Shown: positions 19,153-29,834 of the stretch, piece by piece | Layout of the letters: each line of letters starts with the position of its first letter | Numbering within the stretch: the first letter of the stretch is position 1 | DNA from: Ilyonectria destructans | Lineage: Eukaryota > Ascomycota > Sordariomycetes > Hypocreales > Nectriaceae | DNA: 64,000 nucleotides | Assembly (NCBI GenBank): GCA_020740775.1 | Contig: JAHEWK010000026.1 | Coordinates: 1-64,000, forward strand | Direction of reading: 5' to 3' | The notes under the pieces: model-generated | Told to the model about the DNA's origin: nothing | Databases searched by the model: none | The model's input: the letters and a program-made list of their open reading frames with translations, nothing else | Translations under genes and position numbers: made by a program

Positions 19153-21977
19153 GATTCAGGAGATGGCAAGTAGACAGAAAGGGTGGTTATGACAGAGCAC
19201 GGTGGGAGAAAATTGTCTGGCGACTTCGATGGTGCCATGGTGGTGGGCACAGAGATTATGTAGCAGACGACTTTCTCTCTGACCATTCTGGACACTTGAG
19301 AGTGGATGAGTCCAAATACCCAGACATAACTTTCGGTAGCCATTCGGGCCAAGCCGCAGGGTGCGTAATCAACGAACCACTTCCAATCGTTGGAGGCGTT
19401 GGATCCCCATCTGTGGCCCAACTCATCTGAGATCTCGCTCCCCGTGCTCAGCAACCAACCGATTCCTCCGTCTGGGGGCCACCGTGAAACTGCCCGCCTA
19501 AGCGCCCACAACTTGGACCCACCTTCGACTTCCCAGTTTGGCTCTGCTCACAGCTCGCTGGCCAATGACCGGCCGCTAGGGGCCAACATGCTGTCATGCC
19601 TCACGAAAAACCTTGGATCGTCGTTGCACTGTTCCACCCGCGCCGGTTTCGCGCTCTTCTCGCGCCAGCCTGGTGTCTGATGAGAATGAGTTCTTGAGAT
19701 CGTTATTCAGCTTGCGCACGTAAGGTTGAACGACGGGGGCTCGGAAGTTTAGCCTCCACATGAAGGTTTGCGGGGGATCTGCGAAGTCGCTGGCACATCC
19801 GTCCAGGGGGTGTATTTTGGCTTGGGCGCAGGTCCACGAGACCGGCGAACTCCCGTCTTCGTCGATAAAAACGATATGACATGGGATAGCGAGAGTGGAC
19901 GAAAATGCTTGAGAGACAAACATCTTTCAAGCGGACTGGGCTTGGCTTAATCCGGGCTTTGGGTCGTTCCCCCACATTGATCGTAACAATATTCACTGCG
20001 CCACGTCACGGACATATCTCTATCGGCTGTAAATCGACGACTCGGGAATATATCTCTAATCATGATGGAATTGATACCAGACGGAAGCTCTCAGCACGGT
20101 AGATTCAGTGACTATATCGTAAGCAGTATGAACCTGCCGTACCTGGTAAGCCGTCATGGGCCCAGGCAGCCACACACGACGCGGCAGCAGGATATGACCC
20201 AACGAAGTGAATAAGAGCAGGACCGTCGGCCAAAATGTGCTAGTAATAAATATACTACTATGCAGTACGTGAGGGATAATAAACAAAACAATGGCATTGA
20301 GTAGTAGCGGAGATACGGGAGATGCCGCCAGTTGACTTGCGGATCGATTACTATGCTGTATGACGCGTCTGTCAATAGAGCAGCCAGACGAGGCACTCAG
20401 CATTGCATTGCATCGCAGGCATATAGAGAGTCTAGGCCCGCGGGTGTCTCGAAAATGAAATGGCATGATTCCTGGTGAAAGGGCTGACACTGGGCTGACA
20501 CTAGTGATAAGCGACGGCGTCATCTGCCATTAATTTGTGACGAAAGTGCTGGAACAGCCAATTACTAAGTAGGTGACAGGCTGTGAGTGTGTGTGGCTAA
20601 ACTTTGAATTAGCCACTAGAGCTCGGATTCGGCTAGGCCAACGCTAAGAGGATCAAATGTCCACTACCAATGGCGGGGTAGCGACAATGTCGCTGATCGT
20701 GCATTTCATACCTTGTTCTCGCAGCTATTAATTACCAAGCTGGCGGGTTCCCCCACAAATAGGCGCTGTGGGTCGCGTCCGTTAGTCAACTACCGGCATC
20801 TGGTCGGCGGGATACACTAGGAGTCCGAGCGTACTTGAGGAGCGGGAGGAAACGGGAACTCGATGCCGAGATGGCTGGGCTGAATGGCTTGGGGGCTTTG
20901 ACACTTTGATAAGAAGGCTTGCTGGTGGAGTAAGCGTTGGTGCTGGATAATGTAGAGGAGAGATACATCTCATGCGTCCTTTGGGAGTGTGATCGTTAAA
21001 TGCGTCGTTCTAGAAGGCCTCCGTTCACATTGCAGATCTCCAGGGGCTTGATCTAGCTAGAAGAAGCAAGTTAACGCTATCGAGATATGCAAGGAATGTC
21101 CAAAGAAACACCGCGGCAAGGCTCACTCCGAGCCTTCACGTGCGAAGTTCCTCTCCTTTCTAGACCATCACTTCAATATTCGTGTGCGTACTTTTCAACG
21201 TACCGTGAACTTACTTTTAGTAGGCACTAGTAAATAGGGGCCTTTGCCGGGCCGCTCCCCGGGTCTAGGGTCACCCTTGGCTTCGGATAGAGAGGCCGAG
21301 ATACCCCCTGCAGCTCGACGATGTGCTAAGTCCATGCGCTTCAAGGCTCTCACTAGCCGTTTCCCTTGCTCGTCTCAAGGTCTCAAGTCGAAATCGACTT
21401 TCCAGTTCTTCTCAAGTGGCTTCCCTCCCTCTGCACCTTGGCATTGCCTGCCGGGGTGCGAGTCAGCGTGACTGACTGGCTCGCCAGTGGCTTCTGAGCC
21501 CGCAGCCCACCCATCTCTTCAGCTTTCGAACCCGGATGACACAACAGCAGCTTCTCTGCCGCTTAACCCTAGACCGAGATGCAGCGGCGCTTCCGGGCTT
21601 CCGCCAACCAAGGCTTGGGGAAAAGGTCTGGACGCCTACGAGTCAGGACCATGCTTGCGGAGGACCCCTCGATCCAGCCCCTCGGGTAGTCTTCAACGCT
21701 ACCGAAGACTTTTACCTCAGCCGTCGTCTTTGGTCTAGAAGAAATTTGAGCCCAAGCCGGTGCAACTGCAACGGCCACAGGAGCGCAGCCGAGGGCGTGA
21801 CTCGTAACAATCGACCTCCTACTTTTATCTGGGCTCGAAAGACCACTTTGCCCTTTGCTTCTTCTCCCTGTCTTCAAACAGATGCCATCTTTCGCCGCCT
21901 CTCATGTTTTTGGGTAACCATTCATTATTATTAATTCATCCCATTACCAAGCAAGAAGTATCTCCTGGCAACCTCCA
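19153..21977. other. Long intergenic stretch, no gene recognised
   Basis: About 2.8 kb without a supported gene. The first few hundred bases probably still belong to the second hAT element, but I found no terminal repeat. A minus-strand frame at 20056-20523 is hydrophobic in its middle and could be a decayed membrane protein, but no family is evident. The last 700 bp (from about 21240) are Ser/Pro-rich in several frames and hold the leader of the next gene. Confidence 0.5.
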
Positions 21978-23114
21978 ATGGCCATTTGGATGAAGGCTCG
22001 CGGCTTCGGTTCCGGGGTTGACGGCTATTCCCAAACATCCATGACCATCATCATCGTCTTCCTTGCAATCTCCTTTTACAATGTCATCGAGCTCAACTGC
22101 ATTATCTTGGGGACGTTTAAGCGTTATGCAGGGCTGTACTTTTGGACCTTCCTCATCGCCACTTGGGGCATTCCCTTGTACTGCACGGGCTTCCTCATCA
22201 AGTACTTCGGATCCCCGTCGCTGGGTTACCTTTCTTGCACGTTGATTGTGACCGGCTGGGTGTGCATGGTCACCGGTCAGTCAATGGTGCTTTGGTCCCG
22301 GCTGCATTTGGTGCTGCGGAACCGAAAACGTCTCAGGCTGATCTTATGGATGATCATCACCGACGCAATTATCTGCCATGGCGCTATCATCCCCATGGTC
22401 TATGGTTCTTTCTCTAGTAGCCCTGAGATGTGGCAGAAGCCCTATTCCATTATGGAAAAGATCCAGGTCACTATCTTCTTTCTCCAAGAAATCATCTTAT
22501 CCAGTTTTTACATCATGGAAACGGTCAAGCTTATGAGGCACGAACGGTATATGGGGAACACCAGATCAAGTCGCCGTTTGATGAAGCACCTTGTCCTTAT
22601 CAACGTCCTCATCATCCTCCTCGATATCACTATCGTTGGCCTTGAGTATGCGAACCAATACGAGTATCAGACATCGTACAAATCCTTTGTCTACAGCACA
22701 AAGCTGAAACTGGAGTTCACTGTCCTGAATCGCCTCGTCGAAATGACGGCCGGAAGCAAGAACGCCAGCTCTGGCCCACGAAGTCGAAACCATAACACAG
22801 TTAATAACACCAGTATCCCCCTGGAAACTTTCACCGGCGAAGCAGGTGGCAAGCCTACTAGCGTCTCATATCAAGCATATGCCATGGCAGGTAGCGAAGG
22901 CTCCAATGACAGAGCACAGATATCGCCGACTCGGAATGACAATGGGGTCATGATGACGACTGAGATTATCCTCCACCAGGAGGAAAGACAGGATGATGAG
23001 ACGGGGAGCATCTGCAGAAAGACATCGGCCGACTCAATGACTGGAGCAGCGAAGGCATATGACGGGGAGTCGAAGACATCTTCCGAGGTCCATCTGGCAA
23101 CTCGCGGTTTCTAA
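21978..23114 (+). CDS. DUF7703 family integral membrane protein
   Basis: A 378-residue membrane protein without introns. Seven hydrophobic helices span about residues 18-260, and a polar Ser/Thr/Asn-rich cytosolic tail of about 115 residues follows. The sequence from SFYNVIELNCIILGTFKRYAGLYFWTFL through the WSRLHLV segment and the YIMETVKL helix resembles the fungal DUF7703 or related rhodopsin-like membrane families of unknown function. No retinal-binding lysine or G-protein signature can be shown. The ATG at 21978 is the first in frame and is preceded by a pyrimidine-rich leader. The gene lies between the two hAT copies with the HET gene. I know of no demonstrated role for the family. Confidence 0.75.
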   Translation: MAIWMKARGFGSGVDGYSQTSMTIIIVFLAISFYNVIELNCIILGTFKRYAGLYFWTFLIATWGIPLYCTGFLIKYFGSPSLGYLSCTLIVTGWVCMVTGQSMVLWSRLHLVLRNRKRLRLILWMIITDAIICHGAIIPMVYGSFSSSPEMWQKPYSIMEKIQVTIFFLQEIILSSFYIMETVKLMRHERYMGNTRSSRRLMKHLVLINVLIILLDITIVGLEYANQYEYQTSYKSFVYSTKLKLEFTVLNRLVEMTAGSKNASSGPRSRNHNTVNNTSIPLETFTGEAGGKPTSVSYQAYAMAGSEGSNDRAQISPTRNDNGVMMTTEIILHQEERQDDETGSICRKTSADSMTGAAKAYDGESKTSSEVHLATRGF

Positions 23115-23405
23115 CAGGACATAATGCGGTTTCTTTGCTTGGGAATACTGTCAAATATTAGGGTGAAAAATTGTGTATTGTGTCCCCTGCCCCCCTGTCT
23201 TGAGGTTTCAGGGCAAGCTTTATATACCCTTTCTCTTCTGTATAGAATCAGCTAGAAGCTGATTGCTAAGCCTCGTGGCAATAGGTGGCAATAAGTGGCA
23301 ACTTTCGCCTCTGACGTATCTGACAAATACCTTCCAATTCCATCGCCTACCTACTAAACCCTTTTTTTGAATACATTTTGCTAATAATGATATTTGTTTC
23401 TCCAC
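23115..23405. other. Intergenic before solo LTR
   Basis: Includes the 3' region of the membrane protein gene and a repeated GTGGCAATA motif at about 23276-23300. No gene. Confidence 0.4.
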
Positions 23406-23618
23406 TGTTGGAAGAACTGAGGATTCCCCCTCAACTTCAGGAAAGTTAAGGTTTGAAGTCCTAAAACTTAGATCGTAGGACTTTCTAGGACTCAAGTCCT
23501 AGAAGGGACCACTCGAAGATATAAGGTCTTAAAGGTCCTTCGATTGCAAGAAGAACAATCACAATAATAACTACTTTCTCACCAAGTGCACTCAGCATTC
23601 CTGCGCAATCCAACAACA
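23406..23618. repeat. Solo LTR, family TGTTGGAAGAA
   Basis: A 213-bp sequence starts TGTTGGAAGAACTGAGG and ends CAATCCAACAACA. A 228-bp relative lies at 45953-46180. This copy lacks a recognisable target duplication (TCCAC left, GGTTG right). It differs from the relative by point changes and by lacking a 13-bp tandem duplication. Confidence 0.8.
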
Positions 23619-23928
23619 GGTTGTGGGGTCGCGCGATCGGCTGTGCTACGTGTGAGAGGGCCCGAGCGGTCGTCAGTGGTCAAATGATCCTCTTTGTGTT
23701 GCTCAAGACATACATACATCCTGACTGTCAGACGGAGATATGGACCACAATTGCACTACCGGCAAAAGGAGTGCGCATTCCCTTTTGCCATAGCGGCATT
23801 ACGATACTGACGAGGACATTGGATCCGGGGAGGGAGGCCATTCCTGCAAGCCTGACAGCTCTTGATGTTGTAGATCATTATTGTGGATCACTGGCTATGG
23901 AGGAATGAGGCCAGACGGTAAGTGGGGT
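23619..23928. other. Intergenic, no gene recognised
   Basis: A short open frame (23621-23908) has no recognisable motif. Confidence 0.4.
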
Positions 23929-24255
23929 CAGCGCTCCTAATAGTCCAGACCGTTTAGACTATTAGTCCAGACTGCAATCCAAGATCAATACTCAATCCAC
24001 AACGGGCGTTCGTGGATTGACGACTAGAATGGCGCGTCCCTTGAAACGAGCCGTGTTGATCTGGACAGCACCAGTAAATCGTTCAGAATTATCCAACAAA
24101 ATGGTTGGCACAGCAACAATCATGGGTACCCTGGTTTTGTGACGTCATGCCAACAACCTAGCGTACTTAGCGTCCACACTGGGCGTCCGTATTCCCCTTC
24201 CCTGATCTGCAGTATGGACTAATAGTCCAAATGGTCTGGACTATTAGGAGCGCTG
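23929..24255. mobile_element. MITE with about 47-bp TIRs
   Basis: A 327-bp element whose ends are imperfect inverted repeats starting CAGCGCTCCTAATAGTCCAG and continuing through a second TTAGACTATTAGTCCA-type block. The CAG..CTG ends suggest the hAT group, but the 8-bp flanks (AGTGGGGT and CAATACGT) do not match. It has no coding capacity. A partial third copy of the end lies at 32353-32387, against hAT copy 2. Confidence 0.75.
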
Positions 24256-25253
24256 CAATACGTAAGAGGAAGAAACAAAGTACTCCTGAGCCAATCAGCA
24301 GCAACAGAACTAGAGCAGGAAAAAGGAGGGCACAATTATAAGACTAGATTCCTGGCCTTGACCAAAAAGACAACCTTCCCTTGCTTCTTTCCAAAAAGTC
24401 GTCAATAATAACCCACAAGACCAGCTTAAAAAGCCTTATATTCGTGATTTCTTAACATCAAGTATGTGAGGACATCCTCTTTACTAACCTCGCATTGTAT
24501 CCCGTAATTAGTCTCGAAGACCCCAGAAGAAGACCATTCTATAACTGTGCTGGTATCGTCGCTTGACTCCTCCTTAAATCCTTGCCTATCCTGGCTGTTT
24601 GTCGGCCTAGGTCGATCGAAGCCGGACGTTGCTGCGGCGGCGCGACTATCCTCGACCTTGCGTAGAAGAACACAGTCGACCTTGTGCGCTGCCCAGTCAT
24701 CTGTCTGATGCGCTTTTCTTCAGTACGCCACCGCGTAAGATAGAGGTTTTAGACCCTAGTCCCAACCCCGCTTCACCTGGTATAAATTTCCCGGTCAGGG
24801 CAGCCTATTGGCGCAGATGCTCAGGGCCCCACTTTTAGGGGGGCACCTCCCAAGAACACACACAATAAACAATTGATCAGAGGCGAAGTCATCCGAGTGC
24901 CACGCTAGCTTTCCGACAGAAGCAGCACTTCTTCACCAGCTTAATTACGCTAGAACAGTTCCTCCAGGCTTCCTTTGGCGGGCCGCTTGCCGGACCGGTC
25001 CCTCCTGTATTGAAAGTGGTTCCGCACGGACCACATTTGCGCAACGTGGCTTGGACAGTGCGAAGCCGAACGTACCGCGACGCACTCATTGTGATACGCA
25101 GAATCCTTGGCAGAGGCGACTGTTCTCTCGCACGTCACGTCCCGCCCGCTCGTATTCATCGCCAAGCTCTCGAACCTCTTAACGTCAACTTTCCTCTCTC
25201 ATCTAAACCCAACCTAGAAAATATGAAATGATATCAGCCGCATCTAAGGTGAA
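24256..25253. other. Intergenic and promoter of HET gene
   Basis: No gene recognised. TATAAATTT at 24780-24788 is TATA-like but lies 470 bp from the HET start. Confidence 0.5.
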
Positions 25254-27500
25254 ATGCTCGTAGGGCTTCGGATGGGTCTGCAGCCCTTTGCTCACCCGGC
25301 GAACTGGGCGGTGGCGGTCGCTGCGGTAGTTCTGGCCCTCGCCTTCAACAATCCAATCCGAGGATCAGTGTCTTTGGTCTTCGCATCGACCTGGCGATCT
25401 ATCTCGTACAGCCTCTCCAAGGCGTCGCGAATCGCGTTTGGTTTCCGCTACCGCGATACCATCGGCGACAAGCAAATCCGCCTCATCCGACTCCCAGACG
25501 CAAACTCTCACTCGTCACCTCCTCGTGTCACCCTCCACACATTCCCACTGACACAATGCCCTCACTACCTCGCCCTCTCCTACACATGGGGTCCTCCTCG
25601 CGCGGGCGTTCCCGCCTACACGGGCCGTGACCGCACCGTCATTCTCCTAGATGACCGACCCTTTGCTGTTCGTCCCAACTTGTTCCACGCGCTCTCACAA
25701 GTCTGTGCAGCCAGACCCGGCAGCTATCTCTGGGTCGACAGCATCTGTATCAACCAGGAAAATCCACGCGAGCGCGCGTCGCAGGTAGGAATCATGGACC
25801 ACGTCTATGCCGGTGCCTCCGAGACGCTCATTTGGCTCGGCCCAGCCTCGCAGCAATCTGCTCGCGCGATCGAGCTGCTCAAGATGATGGCGGTGGGCGC
25901 CGAGGCCAAGATACTGCGCTGGACTTCGGAGCATTCGTTTGGCGATGCGTTTGTGGCGGATGATGCTGAGCTATTGGCGAAGAACGGCTTGCCACCTATG
26001 ACTGCCGAGGACTGGACGAGCATGGCAGACATCTACACGCGTTCGTGGTTTGGGAGAGTCTGGATGCTTCAAGAGGTAGCCTTGTCCGCGAACCCAACTA
26101 TTCTCATTGGTCATCACGAGCTTCCTTGGGAGATCATCGGGCACACGTCCTTCTTGGTCATATTATCCAACGCTCTGGTCGGTCTCTTCACCATCGGCGT
26201 CGGTCTCCAGAATATACCTCTAGCCATGGGTCTAATCCAAGCCAGCGGCCTCCAGGCAGTTCGGGAATGGAGCAAAGGATCCCAGAGCCCACTCCAGGAG
26301 GCCCTCTCAAACGCCGAATTCACGGCCGGCATTACGACTGATCATGCCAGCTCGCTTCTCCTCCGCCTCCTCCTAAGCAGCAATGGGTTTCAAGCCACTT
26401 TTCGCAGAGATCGTGTGTACGGGCTCCTCGCCATCGCCAACCGCTTGGCGCAGAAGCAAGGACTGGAAAGGCTCGCCCTTAATGTTGACTACCAGTCTTC
26501 TGATGATGATGTCCTCACCTCATTCGGGCTGGATCTCTTCCGCCAAACCAAGTCTCTCCGCCTCCTCTCGCTAGCCGGTCTGGCTGGACGTAGTGGAGAG
26601 TCCAAAATACCAACATGGATTCCATCGTTCGAAAACGTCCACGCCCCGATCCTTGGTTCCACATACAACAACGCCCGCCCATTCAATGCCTGCAATGCCC
26701 AATCCAGTGACATTGCCGACTTCCACATTGATGGCGATGTATGCAAGCTCCATGTCAAGGTAGTCAGCCCACATCTAGGAGCCATCGAGGAGCTTGGTGA
26801 GATGTGGTCTGAAATTCTCCGTGGCGAGTTTATCTCGTGTATCAAGATGCTCCTCCACTGCGGTCCTACTTACACGTCCACGCAGCAGCCCATCGTCGAG
26901 GCCTTCTGGCGGACTCTCATTATGGACTCCGACATGGCCCAGCGGCCTGCACCCTCTCACCTCGCTCAATCGTTCGCTTCTTGGATGATAATCATTACCA
27001 TTACAGCATTGTGCGCCAACATGTCCTCCAATCCCTTCATCTTCGATCTTTTTGACAGTCTTGAGCCGCTTTGGGTGCTTGCCAACTCTCGCGACACCAC
27101 GGACCTTCTCCCCAAGACAAGTAGCATGATTCCATTGCTTTTCAAGTTTGGCCTGCGCAACGACCCGTCCGTCCCTCAGATATCTGAATCAGATCGCCTG
27201 GTTATGATGAGTGCATGGGGAAAAGCCGCTGCTCCGTATGAAGCCCATCTGCGCTTAACACTTCTGCCGCGGAGACGTCTTGCGAGGACTGTACGCGGGT
27301 ACCTCTGCCTTGTCCCTTCCAGTGCTGAGATTGGGGACAATGTCATGATTGTCTCCGGTTGCCCAACTCCCGTGGTGTTGAGGAGGGTAAAAACCGAAGA
27401 AGATTGCTTTACCGTTGTAGGAGATGCATATGTGCATGGGGCAATGTTCGGAGAACACATAAAAGATGACGCTGTGTGGGGAGATGTTTCGTTAGTATGA
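25254..27500 (+). CDS. HET-domain (heterokaryon incompatibility) protein
   Basis: A 748-residue protein with the three HET-domain blocks in order: YLALSYTWG (105-113), LWVDSICINQEN (159-170) and YAGASETLIWLG (185-196). A WGRVWMLQEV-type stretch, here FGRVWMLQEV, follows near residue 265. HET domains trigger cell death or growth arrest when incompatible fungal cells fuse and may act as NAD-cleaving TIR-like enzymes. The C-terminal 450 residues are not recognised and lack NACHT or WD repeats. A hydrophobic segment near residues 18-31 and another near residues 575-600 may be membrane segments. No introns or lesions. It sits between the inverted hAT copies, a typical accessory location for fast-evolving HET genes. 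Confidence 0.92.
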   Translation: MLVGLRMGLQPFAHPANWAVAVAAVVLALAFNNPIRGSVSLVFASTWRSISYSLSKASRIAFGFRYRDTIGDKQIRLIRLPDANSHSSPPRVTLHTFPLTQCPHYLALSYTWGPPRAGVPAYTGRDRTVILLDDRPFAVRPNLFHALSQVCAARPGSYLWVDSICINQENPRERASQVGIMDHVYAGASETLIWLGPASQQSARAIELLKMMAVGAEAKILRWTSEHSFGDAFVADDAELLAKNGLPPMTAEDWTSMADIYTRSWFGRVWMLQEVALSANPTILIGHHELPWEIIGHTSFLVILSNALVGLFTIGVGLQNIPLAMGLIQASGLQAVREWSKGSQSPLQEALSNAEFTAGITTDHASSLLLRLLLSSNGFQATFRRDRVYGLLAIANRLAQKQGLERLALNVDYQSSDDDVLTSFGLDLFRQTKSLRLLSLAGLAGRSGESKIPTWIPSFENVHAPILGSTYNNARPFNACNAQSSDIADFHIDGDVCKLHVKVVSPHLGAIEELGEMWSEILRGEFISCIKMLLHCGPTYTSTQQPIVEAFWRTLIMDSDMAQRPAPSHLAQSFASWMIIITITALCANMSSNPFIFDLFDSLEPLWVLANSRDTTDLLPKTSSMIPLLFKFGLRNDPSVPQISESDRLVMMSAWGKAAAPYEAHLRLTLLPRRRLARTVRGYLCLVPSSAEIGDNVMIVSGCPTPVVLRRVKTEEDCFTVVGDAYVHGAMFGEHIKDDAVWGDVSLV

Positions 27501-29834
27501 ACAGAATCCCCCAAAAGGCACGAAGTTATACTAGAACACGAGAGACACGCAGCCAGACATCTTTCGTCATCACGCAAATGGCTCAGTGGTGCAGCTTGTG
27601 TGTGCGTGCGAACGAATCGACATGGATTGGAGGTAGAAAAGTACATATCTGATGTAAAGCAAGTCCTCTAAAATATTAAATGAAAGAAGCCATCTTGGTC
27701 AGTCATGTCCGTGATTCATCCTCCGTCGAGTAAAGCAGCAAACGCCTTTAACCTTCCAGGCTACAAGCCCTGGCCCAAACTCGCCCTCGCTAAGAGCCTT
27801 CTCACGCTTTTCGTTTGTCCTACACGTCGCGACCTTCCAAATTGCGATTACAGCCTCCGTGTTCTAGGTTTGAAATTGAGTGGTGATCTACCTGTGAACG
27901 CGAGTCTGGTGGCTTCGCCAGGGGGGCTCGAATATAAGAAGAAACTGATAACCGATCCTGATTTAACATGGAGCTTGCCTCGCTTTGTTGAAATGAGAAG
28001 ATTCAAGCTGCTTAATTCATACTAAATAAATAGTAGGAGAACTACTATTTATGTACAGGCACGATCTCTGTGGAATGTTCCACCTTCTTCCACACCTTTG
28101 CCACTGACTTGGTTGCCTCACACTTGTGATCTCCAACACTGATGTCCATCAAGACATCACGAATAAAAGTAGCTCCAGCATGGATATAGACTCTCCACCA
28201 GCTCAGCCTACAACATATTTCCATCATGACGTTCCTTCTCAGGATGATGACGTCATTTCGATGTCGGGGCTGGCAGTACCAGCTGTCTTCAACGAAGCAA
28301 GGGAACATATCGTCTGTCACCGCACCGCACCACGTCTGCGCCCTCTCGCTCTCCAGCAGCGGTCCCTGGGAAGCTTAGTCGCTCAATGAGGCCCTCAGCA
28401 CATGTCCAGGGAGTTACGGGACCACCAGCGGTGATCATCTTTCCTCTGGTAGCTCAACTTGCCCACGCTCCACAGTACCAAGTACCTGGATACTTTTCTC
28501 ACCTTCTCCGTATTCTCGTCCGAAGCGGGCGAGGAAACCAGAGCTATCTGTGGCCGCTCCTCGCGTAGCAGTTCCTGGCCGTTTCCATGTCCTTTGCCAG
28601 CCGTGTGCTCGGCAGCCTTGTTACGAAGATTCCGACACTCCCTATTTCCCGGGCATTCGGCCGGCCGCAGAACATCTCAGCGAGCCGCGCACGCTTGGAT
28701 ATCTGGCCTACTCATCTTAATTTCAATCGCACATCAGAAACGATTCGACTAGACAGGCCTCAAGCACGTTGCGATATCTAGCGAGCAGTTCTTGCCGCCG
28801 ATCATCGTCCTCGAGTAAGAGCCGGAAACATTCGACACACCCTTCGGCTGGGCTGTGGATCCGCCAAGAATCACTAAAGGGGCAGAGAGTGGGCGAAGGG
28901 ACCCTGCCTAAAGTAGGTGACGACGCGCGAGGCTGTTAACTATACGGCCCCGAGGTTCCCAAGATCAACCGGCCTTCCTTTGGCCTGTAGAGGTAGGATT
29001 CTACGATTCTAGGCCCTCGTGCCTGCAGCTGTCCCGTGTACAACCCAGTTGACCCACCGACAGATCCTCTTCGGACGACCCAAGCCCCTTTCATCCTCGG
29101 GAGGCCTGATCCTTGGGATGTAATGTGTCTATTGGACTCTATTCGCATGATACCACGATACTGTGCATGAAAGACCTGTGCTCAGCCATCCGATTTGCGC
29201 AGTCTCTGAGCTCTTTCTCTTGGAATCGCCGTCCGCGCCCTTGGTGTCCTTTCGGCTCTTATTCCAGTCACAATACCCCCGAGCTATCTCAGTCAATATG
29301 GAATCTTCTTTGTGGGCGCGAATGCTGCTTTAGCCTTCCCTTTGACGTCGCCGATCATCGTGGTACATGATAAGGCACCCGAATCACCCTTGTCAAGGCG
29401 TGCAAGTCTCCGCCTCACCTGCTACATCAAAGCCCCTCAACGGGTAGCATTCATGCAAATCGACACTTACACGTCACGGCCTTCGCTGATATTCAAGGCT
29501 GCACGTGAAGCAGTTGCCTCCACCTGTTTCACCGATGAGGAGGAGGTTACTTATTTTGTTCCCCGGGTATTCATTTGCCTACCCCAGGTAGTCCTTATTT
29601 TGTTCCCTTGGGCCCCTATTTTGTCAATCAAAGGAGGGCCATTTACGGGACACCCATTTTCCCTTCTAAAGAAGGAGATCCCACCACTCCGTTGACGTTG
29701 GGGCATTGGAATGGAGCATCGTGTAGATGCAGGCAATGAGGGTGACGATGCAACTCCAGATTCATTGGAGCAGGCCCATTTCTGGGCCCGAGTAGAGTCT
29801 CTTCGGTCCAAAAAGAGATGGACCGCTTTTGAGT
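27501..29834. other. Long intergenic stretch, no gene recognised
   Basis: About 2.3 kb between the HET stop and hAT copy 2. Many short frames exist on both strands but show no family motif. Near 29550-29620 the phrase TTATTTTGTTCCC occurs twice and may mark a transposon end. A short plus-strand frame (29711-29834) is cut by the hAT end at 29835. Confidence 0.5.

Noticed and set aside
19056..19511. Minus-strand gene upstream of the BED-hAT relic
   Set aside because: It overlaps the BED-finger frame in another phase and lacks any motif.
20056..20523. Minus-strand membrane protein gene
   Set aside because: The middle is hydrophobic, but no family motif, no good start context and overlapping frames of equal quality; not supportable.
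26114..27646. Long antisense frames over the HET gene
   Set aside because: Shadows of the G+C-rich coding strand without motifs.
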